The position numbers and the translations under genes were made by a program. The notes beneath the pieces are model-generated. The model searched no databases and was not told the origin of the DNA. It worked only from the letters and a program-made list of their open reading frames with translations. DNA of 64,000 nucleotides from Acidobacterium sp. S8 (GTDB lineage Bacteria; Acidobacteriota; Terriglobia; Terriglobales; Acidobacteriaceae): NCBI RefSeq assembly GCF_009765985.1, contig NZ_LMUM01000028.1:287467-351466 (forward strand), read 5' to 3'. Positions 1 through 8,797 of the stretch are shown one piece after another; positions within the stretch are counted from its first letter, which is position 1; each line of letters opens with the position of its first letter.

Positions 1-221
1 TGCGTACCAAAGCGGCGTACGCCCCTCTTCCAAAGGAAGACAAGCGACAGCGATAAGAGCAGCCAAACGATATTGAGGAGCAATTCCACGCTTACAGTGT
101 GATTGTACTTGAACAGCAGAATCGATTATGTGAACCGATATGAGAATAGACGGACGAAGGTTGACCTAAGTTCCTGCAGCTTTTATTATGTGAGGAGTAG
201 CGCAATCGCGCGGCATCTTAT

Positions 222-295
222 TGCCCCCTCGTTCAATGGTAGGACGGCTGCCTCTGGAGCAGCATATCGGGGTTCGAATCCCTGGGGGGCAACCA
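222..295 (+). tRNA. tRNA-Gln (anticodon CTG), CCA encoded
   Basis: The sequence folds as a full cloverleaf. The acceptor strands are 222-228 and 285-291 (7 pairs), the D arm is closed by GTTC/GGAC, the anticodon stem GCTGC/GCAGC carries the loop CTCTGGA, and the T arm has the TTCGAAT loop. The anticodon is CTG, which reads CAG (Gln). The discriminator base is A292 and CCA is encoded at 293-295. It lies about 200 bp upstream of a P4-type integrase, so its 3' half is the obvious candidate integration site. I saw no second copy of its 3' end in the window. Confidence 0.93.
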
Positions 296-331
296 AAACA
301 CCTAAAACCTGAACTTCCTTGCACCTCCCCG

Positions 332-355
332 AACATCCTCGCACGCGAGGATGTT
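332..355 (+). terminator. Rho-independent terminator of the tRNA-Gln gene
   Basis: A perfect 10-bp stem (AACATCCTCG at 332-341, CGAGGATGTT at 346-355) with a 4-base loop is followed by the T-rich stretch GTTGTTTTG. It lies 36 bases after the tRNA CCA end, as expected for an intrinsic terminator. Confidence 0.75.
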
Positions 356-502
356 GTTGTTTTGCAATAACATACAAGGTAATAGTGTGCGAGAGCGTTC
401 TAGGGCGTGCTACTACAGCCAGACTTTTATGTGGGGATTATTGTGGGGTACGATGAGCAAAAGTGTGGGGATCGAAAAACCCCACACCTTCGAGGGCTCA
501 TT

Positions 503-1807
503 ATGGGACTGACTATCAAGGAAATTGAAAACGCAAAGCCACGGGCCAAAAAATACAAACTGGCAGACGGTGGCGGGCTATGCCTTATCGTCAAACCGTC
601 CGGCGCAAAGCTCTGGCTTTGGCGGTATCGGTTCGATGGTATCGAGAAGAATATGTCATTTGGGGAGTACCCGCATGTCGGCCCCAAGGATGCCCGCGAG
701 CTTCACTTCGCTGCGAAGAAACTATTGGCTACCGGCGTCAATCCGATGGGCGAACGCAAAGCAGAGGCCGAAGCCAAGCGGGAGGAAACCAAGGCGCTCC
801 AGCGTGAAGCTGATAGCAGTTTTGAGAAAATAGCCCGACAGTGGTGGGCATGGTGGTCGATCGGCAAGTCTCCAAGGCACGCAGAGACTTTGATGAATCG
901 GCTTGAATCTGACGTCTTCCCCGTCGTCGGGCACTTGCCCATCGATGCCGTCCAAACGGCCCATATTCGGAACATCATGCTTACGATTGAGACGCGGGGC
1001 GCTAGCGATGTCGCCAAGAGAGCGCATCAGTCCATCGGGCAGATCTTCCGTTTCGCAATCGCGCGCGAACTTGCGAGCCGGAATCCCGCGGCTGACTTCA
1101 AGCCGCGAGACATATTGGCGGCAGCCGACTCAGAAAACTTCGCCCGTGTAGACGAGAAGGATTTGCCCGAACTGCTGGCGAAGATGGATGACTACAACGG
1201 AGACGCGCTCACACGCTTTGGACTCAAGCTTCTCGCCTACTGTTTTCCTCGCACAAGCGAGCTGATCGAAGCGCCGTGGACTGAATTCGATCTGGACAGA
1301 GCACGATGGGACATTCCTGCTGAGCGTATGAAGATGAAGACCCCTCACATCATTCCTCTTTCACGCCAGGCCGTCGAGGTACTTCGAGCGCTTAGGTTGC
1401 TAACCGGCAATGGCAAGCTGGTATTCCCAGGGGCCACGGACAAGAAGAAGCCCATGAGCAACAACACGCTCCTGTACGCGCTCTACCGGCTTGGATATCA
1501 GGGCCGCATGACGGGACACGGATTCCGTGGACTAGCTTCGACCATCCTCAATGAGAACGACTTTGACGATGAGCATGTAGATTTGCAACTGGCCCACATG
1601 AAGCGGAACAAGGTGTCCGCAGCCTACAACCACGCGAAGTATCTAAAACAGCGCACGGAGATGATGCAGTGGTGGGCCGACTATCTGGAAGCGCAGCTTG
1701 CTAAGGGTAGGAGAGCATTGGCCGCGCCTAGGCCCATTTCTTCGAGGAAGCCCACGCTTCGCGAAGAGCGGGCTGCGGCATCCGTTTCCTGCCTGGATTC
1801 AAAGTAG
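503..1807 (+). CDS. Tyrosine recombinase / P4-type integrase
   Basis: A 434-residue site-specific recombinase of the P4/bIL family that would integrate and excise a genomic island. Residues 1-85 form the DUF4102 arm-binding domain (MGLTIKEIENAK start), 105-205 the SAM-like core-binding domain, and 220-400 the catalytic domain. The expected catalytic residues are visible: Arg250 (FPRTSEL), His339 and Arg342 (HGFR), His365 and nucleophile Tyr375 (AAYNHA). I chose ATG 503 because GAGGG lies 6 bases upstream and homologues start at this motif; the frame is open further upstream to 407. It is next to tRNA-Gln(CTG), the usual target type for this family, and its 3' end overlaps the convergent AlpA gene by 80 bp. 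It appears intact although the cargo downstream is mostly broken. Confidence 0.93.
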   Translation: MGLTIKEIENAKPRAKKYKLADGGGLCLIVKPSGAKLWLWRYRFDGIEKNMSFGEYPHVGPKDARELHFAAKKLLATGVNPMGERKAEAEAKREETKALQREADSSFEKIARQWWAWWSIGKSPRHAETLMNRLESDVFPVVGHLPIDAVQTAHIRNIMLTIETRGASDVAKRAHQSIGQIFRFAIARELASRNPAADFKPRDILAAADSENFARVDEKDLPELLAKMDDYNGDALTRFGLKLLAYCFPRTSELIEAPWTEFDLDRARWDIPAERMKMKTPHIIPLSRQAVEVLRALRLLTGNGKLVFPGATDKKKPMSNNTLLYALYRLGYQGRMTGHGFRGLASTILNENDFDDEHVDLQLAHMKRNKVSAAYNHAKYLKQRTEMMQWWADYLEAQLAKGRRALAAPRPISSRKPTLREERAAASVSCLDSK

Positions 1808-2081
1808 TGGATCTTGACGTAAGGACACGCTCAGCAGCCCACTGCTTAATTTCTGATCTTACCCATGCGACTGTGCGCGGTCCAAATCGGACGGGAGACG
1901 GAAAACTGTTCGCACGGATCAGTGCGTAGAGGCTAGACTTCGATAGCCCCGTGACCAATTTCACGTCTGGTAGACGCAGGAAACTGACCTCTTCCAGAGC
2001 ATTTGGCAGCGCTGAGCGGCCAGCGTCCGTTCGCACGCGATCTGACGGTTTCTTAGGCGGGAGATTTTGGTCGGAGAGCAA
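1728..2081 (-). CDS. AlpA-family regulator / excisionase-like protein
   Basis: A 117-residue protein with a MerR-like winged helix-turn-helix at about residues 30-88 (FLRLPDVKLVTGLSKSSLYA, then a Phe-Pro segment and WVRSEIKQW). This is typical of AlpA, the CP4-57 prophage regulator that activates excision or island gene expression. It is encoded convergent to the integrase and overlaps its last 80 bp, so the two 3' ends are antisense to each other. AlpA next to a P4 integrase supports an integrative element anchored at the tRNA. The C-terminal 25 residues are basic and not part of the domain. The start is the first ATG of the frame; no strong ribosome site is visible. Confidence 0.85.
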   Translation of the reverse strand: MLSDQNLPPKKPSDRVRTDAGRSALPNALEEVSFLRLPDVKLVTGLSKSSLYALIRANSFPSPVRFGPRTVAWVRSEIKQWAAERVLTSRSTTLNPGRKRMPQPALREAWASSKKWA

Positions 2082-2337
2082 GCGGGACCTCCTGGGACAG
2101 GAATGACACCTTCCGGTGATAGTGCCCGTTCGATATGGCGCCGTCCAATACTTTATTGCGATGGATGGCTATGCTTAAACGAGATGGGGATTGCTGCGTC
2201 TCACTATTGCGCGTTCACCGGGTTGCCTTGGAGCACGCAACTTTTGTTAACCAATCTGGTACTAATTGAAGTGAAAGAAGTTCCGGGACAGAACTCCCGT
2301 TACGGCAGCACCACCGCTCAGTTGAGTTTCGGGGGGC

Positions 2338-2550
2338 ATGTCCATGAGTGTCTACGATCACCTTGAGTTCAAACACCTCAAGAGCATTGTCGCAATAGCG
2401 GAAGAGGGCACAATTACTGCCGCTGCCACACGCCTTCCGTTGGCTCAATCCGCTCTTAGCCGCCAAATCAACGATCTAGAAGACGCCCTTCACATTCAAA
2501 TCTTTGAACGCGATCGCGGCGGAATGAACCTCACTGCCGCGGGCGAATCA
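2338..2550 (+). pseudogene. LysR-family regulator, N-terminal remnant
   Basis: It encodes about 70 residues of a LysR winged helix-turn-helix domain (FKHLKSIVAIAEEGTITAAA, LAQSALSRQINDLE, then LTAAGE). The reading frame continues 13 residues to 2589, but these are antisense to the neighbouring alpha-galactosidase remnant and are not LysR sequence. The ligand-binding domain (about 200 residues) is missing. The junction lies near 2545-2550. A LysR C-terminal remnant occurs at 21.9 kb on the other strand and could come from a related or the same original gene. Confidence 0.8.
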
Positions 2551-3251
2551 CCATCGTCACGCACACGGCGACCTGCTATGCCTATTTGATCTTGGTCGAC
2601 TGCGATGATCTCGCGATTGGTGAGAATGTTGCGTGTGTCGTCGTCCATAGCAGCAATGTCGTTGCCCGCTATCAGCGGAGCCGCCATGATCGCCCATAGA
2701 CTGAACTGGCCGCGATACTCGGTTGTGCTCATGCCGCCATTGCCAATCTCCAGCATGTCTGGATCATTCCAATGACCTGGGGCTGCATAGCCGTACAATG
2801 GCTCCGTAAGATCGACGATGTTAACCATGCCCAGGCTCGTGCCTTTGCGCCCAGCCCAGGCATCGTAGATGTCTTCAGTAGTGCGCCATAAATTACCTAT
2901 CTTCTGCCCCCAGTCCCAAGGCATGGATTTATCGGTCATTGTTGGGCGATTCACACCCCAGTTGCAAATTGAGAAGATGATGTCGCGACCGGTAGCACGC
3001 AGTGCATCGGCCATCAGTGCGTAAGCTTCTTCGCTGTTACGTGTTCCAGTGAAGCACCGGTCGTACTTGAGATAATCCACGCCCCAACGCGCGTAAGTCG
3101 ATGCATCCTGGTACTCGTGGCCCTGGCTGCCTAGACGGCCACCGCATGTCTTGGTGCCAGCGTCAGAATAGATGCCAAACTTTAGACCTTTTGAGTGGAT
3201 ATAGTCTGCCAACGCTTTGATGCCCGATGGAAATTTCACCGAATCGGCCAT
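2547..3251 (-). pseudogene. GH27 alpha-galactosidase, internal remnant
   Basis: The frame encodes a continuous stretch of a GH27 (melibiase) catalytic barrel: KFPSGIKALADYIHSKGLKF, then YLKYDRC with the presumed nucleophile Asp, then GHWNDPDMLEIGNGG with the presumed acid/base region, ending at RRVRDDGD. The first 80-90 residues of the family (signal and the GWNSW region) and the C-terminal beta domain are absent. The 5' break at about 3250 meets a TonB-receptor remnant on the opposite strand, and the 3' break at about 2547 meets the LysR remnant. No internal stop is present, so the truncation appears recent. It is not expected to be functional. Confidence 0.82.
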
Positions 3252-3257
3252 GATGTT

Positions 3258-4350
3258 GCGATTGACCTATCCCAACTATGCAAAGGCCTCACTGTTGACA
3301 CCCAATAATCTGACTCCATCGCTGTTGTTATCGAGAGATGGAATTCCGGTTCCGACCGCTGAGACAGATGCTTCAGGCAACCTGGTTATTCCCGACAATG
3401 CAGTGATTCGCGGTGTCGAACCGGATTGGAGAGCGCAGAGCGTTGACCAGAAGACGGTGAACATTGAGCGAGAAATCCGCCCGGGGATGATTCTGGATAT
3501 CGGTTATATGAATGTGCGGGGACATCATAATTTGCACTCCTTGAATATCAACCAGGCACCTCCCTCAACAGACGCGAGCAATGATTATCAGACCAGCAGA
3601 CCGCTCTACAATCTCTACCCTGACCTCGGAGATGTGCCGATATCTGTTTCTCGGGCAAGCAGCTATTACGATGCATTAACCGTGCGCTTTGCGGCAAATG
3701 TGGGGCAGGATTTGAATGTGAATGCCAGTTACGCACATGGACGCAACTTTGCCGACGGGAACAACATTGACCAGACGAATATTCGCCAGTATTACGGACC
3801 AACACAGCAGGATATCGCGCATATCTTCAATGCGCAGGCCCATTATGCGCTACCGGTAGGTCGGGGCAAGACATACATGAGTCATGGTAGCCGGCTGGTG
3901 GATACATTGATCGGGGGCTGGGAATACTCTGCTCTGCTGCATATGCGAAGCGGTGTCCGGTTCGACGTTACATCCGCGGTGGGCACATTGAACAATGGCC
4001 AGTCGAATCGCCCCGATCGAATTGGCAACGGCACGCTGAGTCACCCTACTATTGATAAGTGGTTTGATACATCCGCCTTCGTAAATCACCTGACAGAAGG
4101 AACATATGGAAATGCCGGAATCAATCCATTGCATGGTGACGATCAGATACAGCTCGATTCTTCTCTGGAAAAGACTTTTGCTCTAGTAGAAGGCACGCAA
4201 TTGGAGTTCCGGATCGATGCGTTTAATACCTTCAATCACCCGGATTTCGGTACACCCGACTCGGTTGTGGGAGATGGCTCGGAAGTGCAGGTGTCGTCAA
4301 CTTCCGTGGATAACAGACGTCTGCAGTTCTCACTTCGTTTTTCGTTTTAA
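3258..4350 (+). pseudogene. TonB-dependent receptor (Oar-like), C-terminal remnant
   Basis: About 360 residues of the C-terminal beta-barrel of an acidobacterial Oar-like outer-membrane receptor. Typical barrel features are visible: YYDALTVRF, HIFNAQAHYALPVGRG, GGWEYSALLHMRSG, EFRIDAFNTFNHPDF and a final LQFSLRFSF ending in Phe. The signal peptide, carboxypeptidase-regulatory domain, plug and more than half of the barrel are missing. The remnant starts abruptly next to the GH27 remnant near 3250. The frame is open, so loss by deletion rather than point decay is likely. Confidence 0.82.
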
Positions 4351-4439
4351 CTGAAGGATCTTCGCGTCATAGCCCATAGAACAAAGGCGATGAGCGTTGC
4401 AAAAGGATGAAATGAGTTTGTCGGAAAACGGAAATCTGT

Positions 4440-4785
4440 ACGCGGCTCCTGGTGATCGGAGCCAGAGGGTTCCTGGGAAGCTTTATCACCCGTAGCAGCA
4501 GCCGGTATCAAGTCGTGCGAGCCGACCGGACGCGTGAGAGCGGCGAAACCGATCTGGTGGTGGATGTCGCGGAGGCTGCGAGCGTGCGGGCTGCGATAGA
4601 TGAGGTGCAGCCCGACGCAGTGCTATTGCTGGCGGCGATCTCTGATATCGATCGCTGTCAGCGAGAACCCGAGCTGGCAACGGCGGTAAATTTGCATGGT
4701 GCTGAACATATCGCCAATGCCTGCGCGTGTAACGGAGCACGGCTCTTATTTACTTCGACAGGCGCTGTTTTGATGGTCTTAAAAT
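4440..4785 (+). pseudogene. NAD(P)-dependent sugar epimerase / RmlD-like reductase, N-terminal remnant
   Basis: About 110 residues of an extended short-chain dehydrogenase. The Rossmann start reads RLLVIGARGFLGS (glycine-rich GxxGxxG type), followed by the acidic cofactor-binding region, DAVLLLAAISDIDRC and LLFTSTGAV. The expected ATG is ACG at 4440, so the start is lost or the GTG at 4452 is used. At 4769 one T appears to be missing: restoring it gives STGAVFDGL, as in intact relatives. The sequence then switches to an ABC-permease remnant near 4785. The YxxxK catalytic part is absent. Confidence 0.7.
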
Positions 4786-5328
4786 CGCTTCATCAATGGC
4801 GCGCAAATCTGGATTAACGGTGACATGAGCCGGCTGGAGCCTCAGATGCGGAAGGTCTTTGCCGAGGTCGATCCCAACTTCGCCATTATCAGCATCCATC
4901 CGCTGCAGGAGCAGATTGATGTGCACTATGACCAGCAGCGCACGGTGGCTGAGCTGAGCACGCTCTTCGGCGGCCTTGCCATCCTCCTTGCTTCGATAGG
5001 GCTTTATGGAGTGATGGCTTATGCTGTTGCTCGCCGCACTGTAGAGATCGGGGTACGCATGGCCGTGGGCGCAACACGCTTTAACGTAATCCTGCTGGTG
5101 CCGCGGGCGGCTTTTGCGCAGGTGGCGCTTGGCCTCGTGCTGGGGCTCACGTTATCCTTCGTCGTCGGTCGGATGCTGCACTCAACCCTTTATGAAGTGG
5201 GAGAGGTCGATCTGGCAGCACTGGGAATTGCCACCGCCATCTTGCTTATGAGTGCGCTGCTTGCGAGCTTTATTCCTGCCCGACGCGCAGCGAACGTGGA
5301 GCCCGCAACGGCCTTGCGCACGGACTAA
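4784..5328 (+). pseudogene. MacB/FtsX-type ABC permease, C-terminal remnant
   Basis: About 170-180 residues of the end of an orphan MacB-like permease. They comprise the last part of the periplasmic core (MSRLEPQMRKVFAEVDPN), then three membrane helices with LLASIGLYGVMAYAVARRT and EIGVRMAVGA, ending in ASFIPARRAANVEPATALRT, the signature C-terminus of the family. Coding similarity extends 5' of the ATG at 4825 to about 4784 (RFINGAQIWINGDM) before a stop. An intact relative is at 40955-43558 in this window. At least 600 N-terminal residues are missing. Confidence 0.8.
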
Positions 5329-5491
5329 TCGGGTCACCCGAGTGGTGTCAAAAATCATTTGAGAAATGACGGCACCAAGGCACGCAGCAACGATCCAAGT
5401 CTCTTGCATCCGGCCAATCCGGCCAGTACATTCGCGATCCGTTTCCAGGAAACCGGATTTCGACCGCCATGATCGACCAAAGATTGGTTGT

Positions 5492-5782
5492 CTATGCAAG
5501 CTTTGCCTTTTCCCAGGCTCGTCCGCCGTTTGATAGCAACAGTGACAATGCGCTCGACCTAACACCAATGTTCATTTGATCCATGCTACTCACCCTTTCT
5601 GCCATCTTCTTTGCAGGTCTGGCAAACACGCGGATATAGATATCCTCTGCCAATTCCACGGACTCCGAGACAGCATCATGAAATGGAATTACCCTGACGT
5701 TCACTTGCTGTTCTCTCGCTAGCCGAATGCCAGCTATCATGCAAGCGCCAAGATAAACCATTCCTCGGTTGATTCGCGGCAT
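5492..5782 (-). CDS. Hypothetical small protein
   Basis: A 96-residue frame with protein-like composition (MPRINRGMVYLGACMIAGIR, then RVIPFHDAVSESVELAEDIY). I recognise no domain, signal peptide or metal motif. There is no strong ribosome-binding site before the ATG at 5782. It lies just after the gene-remnant cluster and may itself be a leftover. The regular alternation of hydrophobic and charged residues in the first 65 residues favours a real protein, but this is a weak argument. Confidence 0.35.
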   Translation of the reverse strand: MPRINRGMVYLGACMIAGIRLAREQQVNVRVIPFHDAVSESVELAEDIYIRVFARPAKKMAERVSSMDQMNIGVRSSALSLLLSNGGRAWEKAKLA

Positions 5783-6162
5783 GTTGCGCTAAGGGTCAAA
5801 CACGACCAGACCTCTGCGCCCACTGCTGGAAATCGAAGGACAGCTTGTCTCTAAATATATCGGCTGGCAGGTATCGGCGCTTTCATGGCAAAGTGGACAC
5901 AACGATCCAAGTGTTTGGCATTGTTTGATATGGTGCGGCGATGTTCTCTGCGCAACATTTGCAGCTAATCACGAAATCGTGCAGCCGGGGTATTCACATC
6001 CACACCTTTCCTGAACTTGGACAACGCTAACGTGTTAGATCGTGTCGGAACGGCCCAATGTAAATACCGTTAAGATAGTGTCATGACGACAGCAACTCGA
6101 ATTGATATCGCCGTCCCGTTTCTCTTTGCCATGGCTTGTCAACCTCGGTATATTCGGTCGTG
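5783..6162. other. Intergenic region, no gene recognised
   Basis: About 380 bp without a convincing reading frame. The upstream control region of the secreted protein at 6163 should lie at its right end. A short CTAAC-GT-GTTAG inverted repeat near 6028-6039 is the only structure seen. Confidence 0.4.
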
Positions 6163-6957
6163 ATGGTTAAGCAGAGACGCGGCGTGCTTCGTCTGATACT
6201 CGCGGCCATCGCATGCCTCCTGGTATGCAATGGCGGTCAGGCGCAACAATCGCGATTTGATTCTTTGCCGGATGCGCCATCTCAAACCCAAGCACCGACG
6301 ACAACACCACAGACGGCGAATCCAATACAAGGCGGCGTAGAGATCTTTAAACTACTGCAGCAGAAATCTCTGGTGTTTCCTGACCTCGCCACCAACGGAG
6401 GACAGTTGAGTAGTCGGCAAAAGTTCGAGTTGGCAGCAAACAACAGCATCGCACTGTCGACGATTGGAGCAGCCGCGATCGGAGCAGCGTACGGACAGGC
6501 GATCAATAGCCCCTCGGGGTATCACCAGGGCGCGGAGGGGTACGGGAAGCGCTTCGGGGCAGACATGGCTCGTGCCACATCGGATAACATGTTCGGAACC
6601 TTTCTATTGGCGTCTGCTTTGCATCAGGACCCGCGATTTTATGTAAAAAAGAATCTGTCGTTTAAGCAATCTTTGGAATATGCAGCCGTCAGGCTGTTCA
6701 TCACGCGTAGTGACTCCGGAGAGAGGGAAGTCAATTATTCGGGTCTGATAGGCCCTCTGATGGGCGAAGGACTCGCCAATGCCTACTACCCCGACGAAAA
6801 CCGTACTGTCGGCAGCACCTTCACACGCTATGCTTCCGACCTGGGATGGAAATTCGGCGGGAATCTGCTACGTCAATACTGGCCGAGTATTAACAGAAGG
6901 CTGCGACTTGTGCCGGAGTCTTCGCCGACCAGTGGGGCAGCCGGGAACAATCCCTGA
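6163..6957 (+). CDS. Secreted conserved hypothetical protein
   Basis: A 264-residue protein with an N-terminal signal peptide (KQRRGVLRLILAAIACLLVC, cleavage probably after GGQAQ). A low-complexity Pro/Thr/Gln linker follows at about residues 32-55, then a conserved domain with small-residue-rich helices (STIGAAAIGAAYGQAI) and a Tyr/Asn/Gly-rich second half. Similar secreted or outer-membrane-associated proteins of unknown function are frequent in Acidobacteria, as far as I recall the family style. I chose ATG 6163 over the upstream TTG at 6136 because the signal peptide begins right there. It is a single gene, separated from neighbours by more than 300 bp on both sides. Confidence 0.7.
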   Translation: MVKQRRGVLRLILAAIACLLVCNGGQAQQSRFDSLPDAPSQTQAPTTTPQTANPIQGGVEIFKLLQQKSLVFPDLATNGGQLSSRQKFELAANNSIALSTIGAAAIGAAYGQAINSPSGYHQGAEGYGKRFGADMARATSDNMFGTFLLASALHQDPRFYVKKNLSFKQSLEYAAVRLFITRSDSGEREVNYSGLIGPLMGEGLANAYYPDENRTVGSTFTRYASDLGWKFGGNLLRQYWPSINRRLRLVPESSPTSGAAGNNP

Positions 6958-7281
6958 CGACACTTCGCCGTTCTCAAGGGTGCTGTAAATCTAAGTCCTG
7001 AACGAGATACCACCGTAACGGTGTAGCGGCTTGGATTCGCGACAATCAATCGAATGCAAACTTCGGAAACTCAATGAGTGCGCAATCTCAAACTCACTCA
7101 TCACAAATAAGATCAAGACTCATAAGGAAGATCAAAAGTCCGCTGCAGTCTTTCTTTTCTGTCGTGTGCTGAAGGCAGCGGAGCTTTTGCTCTCCTCGGT
7201 AATCAATCCCTGCGACTTGGGTTGCACCCCCCAAATCGATAAGCGAGCCTCATCTGGGGTGTGCTTTATGCCTTGATACCA
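6958..7281. other. Intergenic region between convergent genes
   Basis: 324 bp between the secreted protein and the 3' end of gadB. The short open frames here have no protein-like character. A weak inverted repeat (CCGCTGC near 7141 with GCAGCGG near 7175) could contribute to termination, but its loop is long. Confidence 0.4.
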
Positions 7282-8691
7282 CTAACACTTGGCTACAGAT
7301 GTCTTATGCGAATCGTGCAGCTTCGGAGGCGTGGCGTTACCCCCGTGCATCTCGAGAAATTCGCAAGCTCGTTCGATGTCGTCTGCCAGAATCTCGACTA
7401 CGGTACGGTTCAGATGTGGACGAACAACAATTCGCAGACTGTTGATCTCCTGGGCATCGGGAGGCATCGAATAGGCGGCCAGAATCCAGCCACGTTCTCG
7501 CACCTTATTCGAAATATCGAACTCGTTGTAACGTGTCACAGACTTATCGAGCGTTAGCGCAACCACCGGTATGCGCTGCGTCTTGTTCATGATCTGGAAC
7601 TTTCCGTTCTTAGTCAGACGATCGCGCAGATACTGAGCGTGCTCGAGGGCGTGTCTCATGATTCGAGTGTAGCCTTCGCGTCCAAGGCGCAGGAAAGCGT
7701 AGTACTGCACAAGAATCGTAGCCGAACTTTTGCTGAAATTCAGGGTGGCAGTCGGAGCTTCCCCACCGAGATAGTTCACGTAGAAGACGAGGTTTTCATT
7801 GAAGACTTTGCGGTCTCTGAAGATGATCCACCCAAGGCCAGGCGGTACCAGTCCATATTTGTGTCCTGAAGCATTGATTGATTGGACTCGCGGTAACCGG
7901 AAGTCCCACTTGTAGTCCGGATCGAGGAATGGGTTTACGAAGCCACCAGAGGCACCGTCGATATGCATCGGGATGGAGACGCCAGTTTTCTTCTCATACG
8001 CATCGAGCCAGTCATGAATTTCTTGAATGTCATCATCCTCACCCGTGAAGGTTTGTCCGGCTATAGCCACGACGCAGATCGTATTTTCGTCAACGTACTT
8101 GTCGAGATATTCAGCTGTGAGGCGATAGTTGCCAGGCTTTAAGGGAACGATTCGAGGTTCGACATCGAAGTAGCGCAGAAATTTCTTCCAGACAATCTGT
8201 ACATTGCCACCGGTCACCATGTTCGGTCGGCTGGCGTCCTTTCCGGCCTTCTGCCGTGCCTCGCGCCAGTTCCACTTGTGCGCCAAGCCGCCCAGCATGC
8301 AGGCTTCAGAGGATCCGATCGTGGCGGCGCCATAGGGCTCGGCATCCTTAGGTCCGTTCCACAAGCTGTGGAGCCAACGAACGCAGACGAATTCGGTGTC
8401 CTTGGTGTGCGGGTACATGTCTGGATCGGCGAAGTTCCGAAACGACCCAGAAGCAAAGATTTCGCGAGCTTCGGGCTCTGTGAATGTTGTTACGAAAGAG
8501 GAAAGGTTGAGCATCGGGTTCGCGTCGGTCCAGCACTCACTCTGCACGATTGCGTGGGCAGCCCTAGCTGACATGCCCTCAGAAGGAAACTCTTTTGGGA
8601 TCGGATAGTTGAATTGATCAAAGGGCGTCTCTTTCTCAGGACTATGAGGGAGGTGCGCGGCTTCCGAGTGCGGCTTGACTGAGGTTGCCAT
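7282..8691 (-). CDS. gadB: Glutamate decarboxylase
   Basis: A 469-residue PLP-dependent decarboxylase converting glutamate to GABA and CO2 while consuming a cytoplasmic proton. The length matches bacterial GadB (about 466). The PLP-binding Lys278 sits in SINASGHKYGLVPPG, with the cofactor-contacting Asp245 in HIDGASGG. The C-terminus carries histidines (LHDSHK), comparable to the pH-gating tail of enteric GadB, but this functional parallel is inference. An AAGGAG site precedes the ATG. It is the last gene of a five-gene operon with asdA, two AspT-type antiporters and a porin. No GadC-type Glu/GABA antiporter is present, so one AspT-like protein may serve it. Confidence 0.95.
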   Translation of the reverse strand: MATSVKPHSEAAHLPHSPEKETPFDQFNYPIPKEFPSEGMSARAAHAIVQSECWTDANPMLNLSSFVTTFTEPEAREIFASGSFRNFADPDMYPHTKDTEFVCVRWLHSLWNGPKDAEPYGAATIGSSEACMLGGLAHKWNWREARQKAGKDASRPNMVTGGNVQIVWKKFLRYFDVEPRIVPLKPGNYRLTAEYLDKYVDENTICVVAIAGQTFTGEDDDIQEIHDWLDAYEKKTGVSIPMHIDGASGGFVNPFLDPDYKWDFRLPRVQSINASGHKYGLVPPGLGWIIFRDRKVFNENLVFYVNYLGGEAPTATLNFSKSSATILVQYYAFLRLGREGYTRIMRHALEHAQYLRDRLTKNGKFQIMNKTQRIPVVALTLDKSVTRYNEFDISNKVRERGWILAAYSMPPDAQEINSLRIVVRPHLNRTVVEILADDIERACEFLEMHGGNATPPKLHDSHKTSVAKC

Positions 8692-8797
8692 TTCTTAGTC
8701 TCCTTTGTGTTTTTGCGACAATCCTGAATAAGGAATTGTTGTTGATACATCACACTTCATACATCGATTTCCGTGAACACCAACTGCTGCCGCTCTC

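Noticed and set aside
103-312. Open frame on the plus strand across the tRNA
   Set aside because: It overlaps a complete tRNA gene and has no protein-like sequence.
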